Shown here piece by piece: positions 10,707 through 22,269 of a stretch of DNA of 64,000 bases. How positions within the stretch are numbered: position 1 is the stretch's first letter; each line of letters opens with the position of its first letter. The notes beneath the pieces are model-generated. The model ran no database searches, had not been told where the DNA came from, and saw only the letters and a program-made list of their open reading frames with translations. The stretch lies in assembly GCA_023548195.1 (NCBI GenBank), contig JAJHZJ010000575.1, positions 189,454-253,453 on the forward strand, given 5' to 3'. Made by a program: the position numbers and the translations under genes. The stretch comes from Bettongia penicillata ogilbyi. Its lineage: Eukaryota > Chordata > Mammalia > Diprotodontia > Potoroidae.

Positions 10707-11540
10707 AGAGACATAGAGCACAGAGTGAATTGAATAGGATGGGAACATATCTTAAAAAAATTAATGTAAATGTATAGGAGAAATGTATTGGGAGGAGAGA
10801 GGGTGAAATGGAATACGGCAAATTATCTCTCAGAAGAGGCAAGCAGGAGACTTTTTAGTGGAAGGAAAAAGAGGAGAGTTGAGAAAAAAAAACATGAAGT
10901 TTACCCTCATCACATTCGACTAAGGGAAGGAATAAAATGCACACTCATTTTGGTATGAAAACCTATCTTACAATACAGGAAAGTGGGGGAGAAGGAGATA
11001 AGCAGGATGGGGGGGATAATGGAAGGGAGGGCAATGGGAGGAGGGAGCAATTTGAAGTCAACACTTTGGGAGGGACAGGATCAAAAGACAGAATAGAAAC
11101 AATGAGGGGCAGGATAGGATGGAGGGAAATATAGTTAGTCTTACACAACATGACTATTATGGAAGTCATTTGCAAAACTACACAGATATGGCCTATATTA
11201 AATTGCCTGCCTTCACAAAGGGAATGGGTGGGGAGAGAGGGATGGGGAGAAGGTAGAACTCAAAGTTTTAGGAACGACTGTTGTGTATTGTTCTTGCTAC
11301 TAGGAAATAAGAAATACAGGTAATGGGGAATAGAATGTTATCTGGCCCTACAGGACAAGAGAGAAGATGGGAACAAGGGAAGGGAGGGATGATAGAAGAG
11401 AGGGCAGTTTGGTGATAGGGGAAATTAGAATGCTCATTGTATTGGGGTGGGGGGAAGGGACAAATGGGGAGAAAATCTGGAAGCCAAAATTTTGTGAAAA
11501 TGAATGTAAAAAGTTAAATAAATAAATTTATATTAAAAAA

Positions 11541-11757
11541 AGAGGCAAGCCAAAAACTTTTCAGTACAGGTAAAAAGAGGGGAGCTGAGAGAAAATACAT
11601 GAAGCTTACTCTCATCACAATCGAATAAAGGAAGCAATAAAATGCACACTTATTTTGGTATGAAAACCTAGCTTACAATATAGGAAAGTGGGGGAGAAGG
11701 GGATAAGCAGGGTTGGGGTATGATGGAAGGGAGGGCAAAGGGAGAAGGTGGATTACA
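11541..11757 (+). repeat. Second copy of part of the HAL1 3'UTR
   Basis: AGAGGCAAGCCAAAAACTTT to GGGAGAAGGTGG repeats the host 3'UTR at about 10830-11045 at roughly 85% identity (shared ATGCACAC, TATTTTGGTATGAAAACCTA, AAGTGGGGGAGAAGG). It directly abuts the first copy's A-rich end. Either an older HAL1 fragment at the insertion site or an unequal-exchange duplication. Confidence 0.7.
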
Positions 11758-12539
11758 ATACAATCATTTCTAGGGCTTGAGTGGTTTCCCACAAGAAGAT
11801 TAGAAGTCTACAGTGCAGGTGTTCTAGAATCCTCTAGGAACAGTATTGTTTCAAGTCTCTGTGGGTTGTTACTTGGTGGGGCACAGAATCAGAGTTCTGT
11901 GATGAGAACAGGTTTTACAATCTTTGATTCCCTTCACTTAACATGTGCAGGCACAGGAATGTAGTGATTCTTGGGGATATTGTCAAAGGTTTCACTGATC
12001 ATTTCAAACTTCATTGTAATTCTCTGACTCCCAAGCCAGAGTCTCCTGAGAAATATATATTATTAGAATATCCATTACACACATCATATTGATTAACATG
12101 AAAAACATAATTCTCTTCACATTACTTATTCAGGATTTCTCCTTTCCCTTGGGAAGGAATTCATCCTTTCCTCACCCCTCTAGCTCATTCTCTATTCCTA
12201 TAACTTTTCCCTGTAGGAAGAGATTGCTCTTCTTCCTCTCTTTGTTGTAGTTTCATAAGTATGCAAGCTTCTATTTGGATTGTGAATTCTTTTCACTTGT
12301 AATTCCACATATGTGTTCATTTCTATTGTAATGAATCCAGTTTCAACACATATCTCATGGACTTCTCATTGCAGGGGGTGGTGTTAACAGTAATGATCTA
12401 GCAAAAAAATTAAAAAGACTGAAGATCAGCAGTTAGAGAGGAAGTAAACCAAAAGATGTTAAGGAATATCAGTGGGTAGATTCTTGCTCAGACATGTCTA
12501 CACAGTCCAACTAGTTGCTCATATCTGATGTCACAGGAT
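11758..12539. other. Spacer, nothing recognised
   Basis: No gene or repeat supported; a pyrimidine-rich part lies at 12120-12250. Confidence 0.5.
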
Positions 12540-12870
12540 CACTGGAGTCAGGGAGCTTTTAGAGTTGGGAAAGACCTTAGAGGCTATCTAATTTAACCTA
12601 TATCTGTAAAAGTCATCATCCATAATTTGCTTGAAGATGTCCAGTGTCAGGAGATCTACCACTTCCTGAGGCAGCACATTCCATTTTGGGACAGCTCTAA
12701 TTATTATGAAACTGTTCTTTCCATCAAGTCTAGGTTTGCTACTTTGCAACTCTTCATTCATTGTTCTACACAGTGGCCTTTCAGTCCAAATATAATGTCC
12801 TTTCATGGCTAAACACTTTACGTTTCAACTGAAGACAATTAGCATGTCTCATGAACTACTGTTTCAATGA
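12540..12870. repeat. CR1/L3-lineage LINE 3' relic
   Basis: TTTAGAGTTGGGAAAGACCT, GGAGATCTACCACTTCCTGA, GGCAGCACATTCCATTTTGG and ACAGCTCTAATTATTATGAA follow the deeply conserved CR1 3' sequence. Old, non-coding. Confidence 0.7.
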
Positions 12871-14139
12871 CCCATCAGATTGTTTAAATTTCTTTTCATT
12901 TTTGTTTCTTTTTAAAGTATGGGTGCCTGATAGGTCATATTCACTAAACTAGAAGTGCCTTATAATCAGGGTAACAAGTTTGCAAGACAGTGACAGAAAC
13001 TGTTAGTATCATATCTAAGGGAAAATGGAGCACTTCTATATTTAAGTGCTCATAAAGGAAATCAGAGACTTTTGTTTCTTTAACTTCATGTTGCAACAGG
13101 CTCAGCCACCATGATGAGAAAGTAGTCTAAAATATGTATAATCTCTCTCTCACTCTGTTTTCTTTCTCGATGTCTTTGTCTCTGTGTCTTCTGTAAGAGT
13201 TATGAGATATAAGATATTTAAAGGATCTAATATCACAGTACAATAAATATTCTATTTACTCAAAACTAAACCTTGAGCCAAGAAACTAAAGCAGAATATT
13301 AACAACTTATTACTAGTTTGGCCACATGGCCTTAAACAGGCACAAAAGTAATTTGTTCCTTTTCCCCAGTAGGCATGACCACAAGTCCTAAAACAAAATA
13401 TATCATTCAATATAACATATATTCAATATAACATCATAAACATAATTTATAGCATAAACCCCACTAGATTCTTTGGGAGTTAAAATCGTTGGGGCATGGG
13501 CAACCAGTTCCTCCTCACTCAGGTATTGTCCCCAAATACTTATTTATACAATCATGGTGTCCCAGTCCAGGTCTTCACTCAATAATGCACATCCCTGGGG
13601 TAACAAAAAACACAACACATTGCACCCCTAAGTCACAATAGGGTACAATCCCCTCAATCACAAGAGAGTGCCCTCTTATGGGTATGTCCTTTCCATGCTG
13701 CTGTTGCAGGCTGCTACCTGGCACTCTCAGGTGCACCCATAGTCTAGTGGGCCAAAGAATCCAAATTTTAATATTGCTTCAGGCCCAAATTCCAAGTCCT
13801 CATGGACTGCTGGGCAACAAAACCAACAGGGTGGTTTCCCAGGGGTTATGGCACTTAGACCCCATCCCACCATAAACAACTCCATACTCTGGGTTCCAAT
13901 CTTTCCCAGGGGACTTAGCAGGAAATCACCCACTGGCATCCTACCTTGTTACAAAGTTTTTATCTTGCTCCTGACAGGGTCCTGATGCAGGCAGGTCTCT
14001 GCTCCTGTTGCTCCTCACTCAGGTTGTAACTATCCGCTTCTGTGGGTTGAGGTTCCTCAGGATACTGTCATTTCTGTCAATTAACACTACTCCAGGGCTA
14101 AGTCAATGTGGGTCAGGAAAACTTTCTCAAAGCCTCTAG
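12871..14139. other. Spacer, possibly decayed LTR sequence
   Basis: No gene. The C-rich part 13440-14100 looks retroviral in composition (for example CACATCCCTGGGGTAACAAA) but nothing could be matched, so it is left unassigned. Confidence 0.35.
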
Positions 14140-15900
14140 TCGTAGAGGTACAATGTTAAGGTAATTTGAAGATATTCCCTGACCCTTTGTGAACTGCTTT
14201 GAGCTCTTGCCCAGCCCACAGCCTGAGTTTCATGGAGCTCATGGTGGGAAGAGTTTGCTGAACTGGTAGAGCACAAAGGGTGGAGCTGTGAGAGAGTGAG
14301 GCACAGCTGGGAGTGAGCAAGGCAGAGCAGCTAGTCAGAGTGAGAGAAGGAGGAATTTTGCCTAGGGGAACTTGTTTGTGGGGAGGCCTAAGAGAGGGAA
14401 AGCTTGGGGTGGCAGTGCTCCTTATTTTAACAGGAAGTGAGTATCCCAGGATGGGAATATTTTCTTTATTCTTCCCTGGTGAGAGAATGGTCTAAAAGTA
14501 CAGGACTTTGTGCAAATTGGAAATCAAGACTACAGAAGGGAGAACCCACAAATTTAGAAAGATACTTGCAAGGAATACCAATAGAACTGAGGAAAGAAAT
14601 GCAAGGAGTGTGTAGAAGAGTGTAGGCATTGTTAACAAGCTATAGGATTAAATGTAAAAGTACAGACAAATTGCTGGAAGAAAAGGTTCAGTTGAAGAAG
14701 AAGTCAGTTGATTTGCACAAAAATCTTTCTATGCTACAATATTTGAAATTTCCTTTACAATAGCAAGCTTACAAGTATCAGGGATGGCAGAAGAAAAGGC
14801 AGCTGTGTATTTAACTCAGAAAAAAAAAGAGACAAAAGTTAACAAAAGTAAGTCTCATGCAACCTTTGCACATGCAGACATTGATTGGGACCCAGATACA
14901 TAAGACGATGGTGTATGGGAGGAAAATGAAACAAATTGAGACTAGAAAACTTCTCAGAATGTGGGTGCAATCTAATACTACAAAAAAAGCCAGAGAACAA
15001 GGGAGAATGTTTAAGGAAGTACCTGAGGATTTTTTTCCACAAGAGGTTGCAGATATTTTAAATTGATTCACCTCAAAAAATAGGATATTCATTCATATCT
15101 TGGATGGTAAGAATCAGTGCCTGAAAGGACCAGAGGAGTATGGATATATAGCATAGATTGTTTGAAATTCATAGGTATTATAATCTTTTTATACAACAAG
15201 ATTTTAGGGATTGCCATATTCAAGGAGGCAAAAATAGCACTAATTTGTTAGCTTTAGCTGTAGAGGGATGCAATAGTCAGTGTCACACTGATTCTATGTG
15301 TCCTGCTGGAGACAGACCCTGGTATTTGCTTTGAGACTATATGAGAAAGTTAAATGAACAGGCAATGAAAACTGCAATTTTGATTGGAGATGCAGATGTG
15401 TATCATAGCACTCCCTTAACAGTTTCTCATACGAATATAATAGTGAAATCTGATCCTCCTGTTAAAAACATGTAATTCTAACCCTATTAATCAATGATAT
15501 AGGGCACCCTCTTTCAGAAGTACTGCATAAGATTTCACAGTTAGGTGACTTAGGAAAATGGGGAAAAGATGAATTACCTCAAGGCAAAAGAGCAGAGTCA
15601 GAGATTCCAAGTCAGAATAGACTGAGAGAAATGTTTATTGCTTTATTAAGAGTGGGGATATATTTTGCACGAATAGATGATATTTCAACTATCAAACTAT
15701 GTAAGATGTATTAAGAAAAAGGACTTAATATTAGATGGAGTAGGGAAGTAAGAAAAGCCCCTACAGATCCTCCTGAATCACTGTATATCCAAGTTCATCA
15801 CACCTGCAGGGAAAATAGGCAATTGGCCAAGCCCCAGCTCATATCTTATGAGTCAAACCATGCTTTGAATTTCCTAAAGTCTTGGGCAAAAGAGCATTGA
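14140..15900 (+). mobile_element. Decayed endogenous-retrovirus-like region (LTR-like head, gag-like relic)
   Basis: At 14310-14410 the sequence resembles the LTRs at 4600 and 55236 (TTGTTTGTGGGGAGGCC, AGAGAGGGAAAGCTTGGGG). After it comes about 1.4 kb of stop-ridden but coding-like sequence. Examples are an acidic stretch around 14870-14925 and a frame with a single stop at about 15490-15850. Gag is the likely part by position, but no diagnostic domain (zinc knuckle, protease, polymerase) is visible. It is broken throughout and cannot encode a protein. Confidence 0.4.
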
Positions 15901-15964
15901 CTTAGGACTCTGTAGCACTCAAATTACATCATTCACTTCATTGGGTTTGCTATGCGTCACCAAC

Positions 15965-16450
15965 CTTCACACTGTTGTTGTTTGTTGGTCGTTGTTCTTT
16001 GTTTTCAAAGAGGACCAAGGACATGGGAGTGATGTCTTGACTTGTATGTGAATTGAAGCTCAATGAGGAAGAGTTGCACACATCAGCCATACTGTCTCTT
16101 CCAGAGTCACTAAAGTCAAGTCACAGGGTAATGCACTGATAGTAGCCTAGGATGCAGTGGAAGTCCTTGATACTTTTGATGTCTAACCAAACTCAATGTG
16201 CTTCAGAGTTTCAGGCTCCTTCATGACTACTGGAACAAGTTTTTCCCATCTCTTCCTTCTGCTGGTGTAAATCTTTACATGCTTGCAATAGACATCTCCT
16301 TAACTCACCTACAAGTTTGAGACCTTTCAGTCACCCTCAACCTGGTTTAGTCCATCTACTAAGGTGGTTTACTGGGATTTGGAGGCTGCAAATGTTACAG
16401 CTTCTTGGAGCCACAGGAGAGAATGGAGGTGCAAAGGAACAAGATCTCAA
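15965..16450 (-). repeat. RTE-derived SINE
   Basis: Minus-strand copy of the family at 2310. The tail lies at 15970-16040 (GTTGTTCTTTGTTTTCAAAG, AGGACCAAGGACATGGGAG) and the head near 16330-16440 (CAACCTGGTTTAGTCCATCT, TTGGAGCCACAGGAG). About 480 bp, apparently full length. Confidence 0.75.
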
Positions 16451-16539
16451 AGAATCTGATTGCCAACATAGACTATTTTTTATTGAAATGTAAAATTTGC
16501 AAGAATCACAGTTCTTCAGGATTTTCACCATCCTTGTGA

Positions 16540-18857
16540 TCCTCTCCCTCTGCCCCCAACCTCAAGCACCTGAGGCTAGAAAAATTGCTAAATAATGTTC
16601 CTTTTACTGTGGCAGAGGAGAATTGGAAGGAGAGTAGCTGCAGGGGGGTGGAAATTAGGACCACCAGACATGCCTTAGTGCTCCAGAGGAAACAGGAAGA
16701 CAAAAGAGCAGCCAAGATCACCAAGAACTAAGCTTGCTTCTACTCTAGCACATCTGAGGTAACCCCAGGGTTCAGCCAGGAAACACAAAACAAAAAGAAA
16801 AAAAGGCACCTGCTCTTTGCTGTCTCAAAGGAGCAGCTCAACACCTGGTTCTCCAACTTCTTACTGAAAGAACCAGAAGCCATAACACACAAAGACTCAG
16901 CAGCATAAGCAAGAAGCAAAGGAGGAAGGAAAAGACCATAGAATATTTATATGGGGACAAGGACCAGAACATGAATCCCAAAGAAGTCAGTATTGAGATT
17001 CTCCTACCATCTGAAACATCAGAAAGAACCATAAACTGTTCACATGCACAAACAGCTTTCCTGGAGCAACTGAAGAAGGAAATAGAAGAAAAAGTGGCCA
17101 ATAACTTTAAAAGTCTGAGAAAAGAATTCGATGAAGAGAACAGTTTTTGAAAAAGGAAAATTGAACAAACGGAAAGGGAAATTGGACAAACAGAAAAGAA
17201 ACCACAACACCTAACTGGGAAAATGGGACAAATGAAAAATGAAGTGCAAAAACTAACTGGAGAAAATAATTCCTTAAAAGAAATAGCTGGACAGATGGAA
17301 AAGGAGATGCAAAAGTTAACTGAAGAAAACAATTTGATAAAAATTCGAATCAGGCAAGTAGAAACTATATGACTCTATGAGATATTAAGAATCAGTCAAA
17401 CAAAATCTAAAGAGTGGAAAGCTAGAAGAACATGTAAAATATCTAATTGGAAAAACAACTGAAATAGAAAATAGATCCAGGAGAGAAAATTTAAGAATTA
17501 TTGGCCTACAAGAAAGCCACGATGAAAAAAAGTCTGGACAATATCTTCCAAGAAATCATCAAGGAAAACTTCCTAGAAGTGCTAGATTCAGAGTGCAAAA
17601 CAGTCACCAAAAGAATCCACCATTCACCTCCCGAAAGGGATCCCAAACTAAAAACACCAAGAAATATTGTTGCCAAATTCAAGAATAATCAAGTGAAGGA
17701 GAAAATACTACAGTCAGCCAGAAAGAAACCATTCAAATATCGAGGAGCAACAGTCAGGATCACACAATACCTTGCAACTTCTACATAAAAAGATGGAAGG
17801 AATTGGAATACAATATTCTGTAAGGCAAAAGATCTGGGACTACAACCAAGGATCACTTGCCCAGCAAAGTTCAGCATAAGGTCTCAGGCAAGGAGATGTA
17901 CATTCAACCAAATAAGGGATTTCCAGACCTTCCTGACAAAAAGGACAGAACTCAATAGAATATTCCATCTTCAAACGCAGGGCTCAAGAGTGGCATAAAA
18001 AGGTAAACAGGGGAAAAGAAAAACTTGTTATTGAATTTGGGCAAACTATTTACCTCCCCATAAGGGAAGATGATACTTGTTAATATTGAGAATTGTACAT
18101 CCATTATGAAGTAGGAAAGGGATATACATAGATAGAGGGAATGGGTATAAAGTAAATGATGTGATGATAAAAATGTGATTGAAGCATGCAAAAGGATTGT
18201 ACCAGCAGACGTGAAAAAGAGGAAGAGAAAATGAGAAATTGCATCACAGGAAGAAGTAAAAATTATAGGACACTAGAGGGAAAGAGGGGAGCGAGATGAA
18301 TATTATTTGAGAGGTACTCTCATCTAATATGGTTAAAGGAAGGAATAATAAACTTAAGTATATAAATCTAGTTAGCTCTATAGACAGTAGGAGGGGAAGG
18401 GGAAAGAAAGGGGAGATGAAGCCAAAAGGGAGGGAAGAAGTAGTAAGGGTAAAGGGAGTAAAAGGGATGGGGATGAAAGAAGGAAGGGAAGACTGCAGGA
18501 GATGATGGCAAAAAGTGAAAACTTTATAGAGGGGAAGGGAAATGGGAGAACTAAAAGCACAAATGGTGGAAAAGAAGATGGAGGGAAAGATACAGATTGT
18601 AATCATAACTGTGAAAGTGAATGGAATGAACTGTCTCCTAAAATGGAGATGGATAGCAGGATGGACTCAAAACCATAATTCAACAATATGTTGTTTAGAA
18701 GAAACACATTTTAAATGGGTGATACCACAAGGTAAAGGTAAAATGTTGGAGCAGAATATAGTGTGCTTCAGTTGATGTAAGAAAACAGGGTAGCAATCCT
18801 AATCTCAGACAAAGCAAAAGCAGAAATAGACCTAATCAAAAGAGATAAGGGAAGAAG
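16540..18857 (+). mobile_element. L1 element, 5'UTR to early ORF2 (both ends cut)
   Basis: Colinear with the minus-strand L1 at 25775-32565: 5'UTR (CACCTGAGGCTAGAAAAATT onward), ORF1 (16971-17990), purine-rich inter-ORF region (18000-18570) and the start of ORF2 endonuclease (about 18578, MEGKIQIVIITVKVNGM). It breaks at about 18857 straight into an RTE-type LINE relic and does not resume. Confidence 0.8.
16971..17990 (+). pseudogene. L1 ORF1, broken
   Basis: Starts MNPKEVSIEILLPSETSE. The coiled coil (LEQLKKEIEEKVANNFKSL) meets a stop at about 17147, then KIEQTEREIGQTEKK and QKLTGENNSLKE continue. The RNA-recognition domain is in another frame (GLQESHDEKK, then SLDNIFQEIIKENFLEVLD, PPERDPKLKTPRNIVAKFK; 17501-17788). 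The C-terminal domain (LGLQPRITCPAKFSI) follows. At least one internal stop and two frameshifts. Confidence 0.8.
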
Positions 18858-19590
18858 GTTTTGGATGTCATTAGACTCTTTTCATGTGACAAAGCACCTG
18901 GTGCTGATTCTATTGCAGCTGAGATTTACCAGGTATGGGATGCATTGTTCATACAAAAACTGACTGGAATTTTCCAGGTCATATGAAAAGAGGAGGTTAT
19001 CTTCAAGAAGTATCCTTCAAGAAGGATGCCTCCATTGTCCATCTCTATAAAGATAATGGAAATAGCTCGTCCTGGGACAATCACAGGGGGGAGTGGAGCA
19101 TCTTAATTACTGTTGGCAAGATTCTTTCTAGGGTCCTCCTTAGTAGGTTGACCTTCACCTGAAAGATGGTCATCTATGTGAGAGCCAGGGTGGCTTCAGA
19201 AAGGACCGAGGAATAGTTGATATGTTATTTGTTGCCCAACAAATACAGGATAAACTTCAGGAGCAGATTAGAAGTCTGAATGCAACATTCATAGATCTGA
19301 CCAAGTCTTTTGCCAATCATGACGAAGCAGAAAATTATGTTATTATATCAAAATTATGTCAAAATTTTGTTGCCCAGAAAAGTTGATCAGCATTGTATGT
19401 CAATTTCATGAAAGAATGCTTACTTGGGATCTGGATAATGGTGATGCTCTCACCCTTTCCCAGTCACCACTGGAGTGTTACTTGCTTGTGTGTTTGCTCC
19501 CATGCTTGTTATCATGAAGTTTTCAGCCATGTTGTCAAATGCCTTCAGAGATGATGATCAAGGCATCAAGTTTACCTACTGCCCTTAAAG
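18858..19590 (+). mobile_element. RTE-like LINE, reverse-transcriptase relic
   Basis: Broken reverse-transcriptase coding sequence: CDKAPGADSIAAEIY, DASIVHLYKDNGNSSSWDNH, then RVLLSRL, FIDLTKSF-like sequence near 19290 and FPVTTGVLLACVFAPML near 19460. The KAPG(A/S)D-IPAEIY and NHRGISLL-type boxes mark the same family as the minus-strand LINE at 34343-37500. Several stops and shifts; neither end of the element is present. Confidence 0.7.
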
Positions 19591-20180
19591 ATAAATTCTC
19601 CTACAATTACATTTGAATATCATAAAAGAGAATGGAATCATAAGTATGATTAAAGGAGAAGATAAAACAGTTTTCTTATTGAAAAAGAAACTTGAAAGGA
19701 AAAATGGTAGCTTAGAAATAAAGCAATTCTACTTTCTGACAGAGACATAATCTAAACATGCTTAATAATAGCATACACTTTTTTTCACATGTGCCAATAT
19801 GCGAATTTTTTTTCTTGACTTTGAAGATTTATTATAAGAGTTTTGTTTTGCTTTTCTTTGTCAATGACAGGGAACTTAAATGGGAGAGAAAATAAATGCT
19901 CATTAGCTGGAAATAATTTATTATAACAAGAAATAATGGAGAAGAGTCTTAATAAGGCAAAGGATAGCAAGAAAAAATGGGAGACATAAAAAGATTTGCC
20001 TTAAAATTAAAAAGATTTTTTTTAAATCACATGATTGCATTAACTTAGACATAAAAGTCTTTTCAAAGTATGGCCCTGACTGAAGGCGGAAAAATTAAAG
20101 TTAGAGGATTATTAGTTTTCTTTAATATAATTAGTAGTACCAACCTAAAATTAATAACTAGCATTATTTGTAATTAACTA
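19591..20180. other. AT-rich spacer, nothing recognised
   Basis: No gene or repeat supported; it may belong to the old L1 relic that follows. Confidence 0.4.
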
Positions 20181-21240
20181 GAAGTTTTCCCAGTAGGATC
20201 AGGAATAAAGCAGGTACTCCAGGATCTTAAATTTCATTTGACATAGTGGTAGAAATGCTATATAGAGCAGTAAGCAGAAAAAAGAAAATGAGGGAAAAAA
20301 GCATAAACAAAGATAGTGCAAAATAGTCTTTAATGGTAGATGATAGATGGTTTTCAAAAGTATTATAGAAAATACTAGAAATATTAAAATAATTCATAGC
20401 TCTAGCAGTGTCAGAATACTAAGTAATCAAATTAATTATGAATAATACTAGGAAAAAGGAAGAAAAAATTCATGTAAGATAACAAACATATTTAAATGAA
20501 TTAATCTCCCAGCTGTGCAGTAGTTACATAAACACAATGCAAATAGTTAAAAAATGCAAAGTTAAAACAATTTTTCTAGAAATAGAGAAAGATCTAAATA
20601 ATGAAGATATATTCACTGTTTGGGGTTTGTTAGGGCATTATAGAAAATACAACCATATAATCCAAATTCCTCTACACATTTCATGCAATACCAATTCTTT
20701 ACAATAAAGATATTTAATAGAATTCCACAAAAAATGATGAAATTAGTTTGATGTATTAAAAGTTCAATAATATTAAGGGACAATTTTTTTCAATAAAAAG
20801 AAGAGAGTTTAATATTTCCAGAGCTCAAACCATAATGCAAAGCAATAATTATGAAAGATAACTGAAAGTAGGTGAAAAAATAGAAAAGTACATTAGTGGA
20901 TTGTATTAGATAACTACGACATAGAAACAATTTCACTTGGTAGTCTCTTACTTGATAAATTCAAGAAGAAAGGTAATTGGGTTTTTTTTTTACTTGACAA
21001 GAACTACTGACAGAACTAAAAAGTAGTCTGGTAATTAATTTGTTTAGATAATCATCTTGTATCTTGTGCTGCAGTATATTCCCCAATAGTTAAAAGAGCT
21101 CAAATCTCAAAGAACCATTGCCTACAGGGAAATGAGAAAGTGACCTTCAATTCATGAATACACAAAAATAAGAAAGACCATATTCACTCAGGTAGTTTTA
21201 AAGATACCTACAATTCCAGCTGTGCAACCAATGTAGCGGT
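20180..21240 (+). mobile_element. Very old L1 ORF2 relic
   Basis: CCCAGTAGGATCAGGAATAA then GTAGAAATGCTATATAGAGC, GCAGTAAGCAGAAAAAAG and GTAGATGATAGATGG track the L1 reverse-transcriptase stretch PVRSGVKQG to FADDM. Later AGAACTAAAAAGTAGTCTGG is also L1-like. Far more diverged than the other L1s here. Confidence 0.5.
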
Positions 21241-21576
21241 TCCCAATGTTCCAGTCGGCCAATGCCGAATGTCTACACATGTGCCAGTTCCCCTTTCTTC
21301 CAGAAGGAGATTGGTATCATCTTCCAAGTGAGTGATGCTGTTTTAGGTGACCTACGCATATGAAAACTTATATTACACATTTATAAAAGTTATCCTTGAT
21401 ATAAATCAGACAGAAGAACTAGTAGTTTTTTTTCCAGTTTTCCATAAAAATCTTCACAATTCAAAGTCCCATAGTTATCTGAGAAATTTTAGAGAATATA
21501 CGCTCTCTCTGTTTATTGTTAGGGGATTTACAAACAAAGCATTTTATTCAGGAGAGCAAAAAGCAATGTAAAAGTA
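21241..21576. other. Spacer, nothing recognised
   Basis: One 74-codon plus frame (21347-21571) resembles nothing known. Confidence 0.4.
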
Positions 21577-22025
21577 TTTTTTTTTAGTTCTTCCTCTCCA
21601 CAATAGTTTTAATTTTTGACCACCACCTCCCCCAGTCTTTCCTCCCTTCTTTCAGTCTTCCTCCGTTTTAATCCCCTTTTCCCTTACTACTTCTTCCCTT
21701 CTTTTTAGCCTCCCCTCCCTTTTCTTTTCTCCTTTCCCTGCTGCTATCTATAGAGCTACTTTTATAGAAATACAATACTTGTATTTCTATACTTAACTGA
21801 GTTTGTTATACCCTCCTTGAATCCAATCACATGAGAATACCTCTCAAACAATGCTCATCTCCCTCCCTTCTTTGCCTCTACTGTAACATATTTTTGTGCT
21901 TCTTCTTGTGGTAGAATTTATTTTTTTTCTGCCTCCTTCGTTTCATATCTGCCATTACAATTGCTTTGTACTCTTAAATCACATTTGTTATCAAAAAATC
22001 ATTTAATTTATACTCACTCCCTCTG

Positions 22026-22027
<2 letters not shown>

Positions 22028-22104
<77 letters not shown>
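22028..22104. repeat. (TC)n(TA)n compound microsatellite
   Basis: About 20 TC units then about 16 TA units, located where related L1 copies have only CCCTCTATGTATATCCC. It grew from a short seed in the L1 inter-ORF region. Confidence 0.9.
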
Positions 22105-22107
<3 letters not shown>

Positions 22108-22269
22108 CTTTATATTTCACAATAAGTATGCAATTGTAAAGATTAACAAGTAACATCTTCCCTTGTAGGGATGTAAACAGTTTGTCTGTATTAAGTAACT
22201 AGTTTTTAAAATAGTTTTTCCATTTACCTTTTCATGTCTGTCTTGACACCTACATTTGAAGTTCGAATT

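Larger units (their letters stand above)
7797..11540 (+). mobile_element. HAL1-type half-L1 (ORF1 only), split by a nested insertion
   Basis: Starts GAGGAACCAAGATGGCAG like an L1 5' end, has a 670-base 5'UTR, ORF1 from 8469, then about 1 kb of 3'UTR with a (CA)n tract (10648-10706) and an end AAATAAATAAATTTATATTA plus A-run at 11540. There is no reverse-transcriptase ORF2, and the 3'UTR follows ORF1 directly, the hallmark of HAL1 elements that depend on L1 enzymes in trans. A foreign 923-bp piece (8815-9737) interrupts ORF1. Removing it and one duplication restores a continuous element. Several stops and frameshifts show it is dead. Confidence 0.75.

Noticed and set aside
16838..17332. 164-codon minus-strand frame
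   Set aside because: It is the antisense of L1 ORF1 coiled-coil sequence; the sense strand shows the real (broken) ORF1.
18244..18606. 120-codon minus frame rich in Pro/Leu/Phe
   Set aside because: Antisense of the purine-rich L1 inter-ORF region; the same chance frames occur at 29969-30196.
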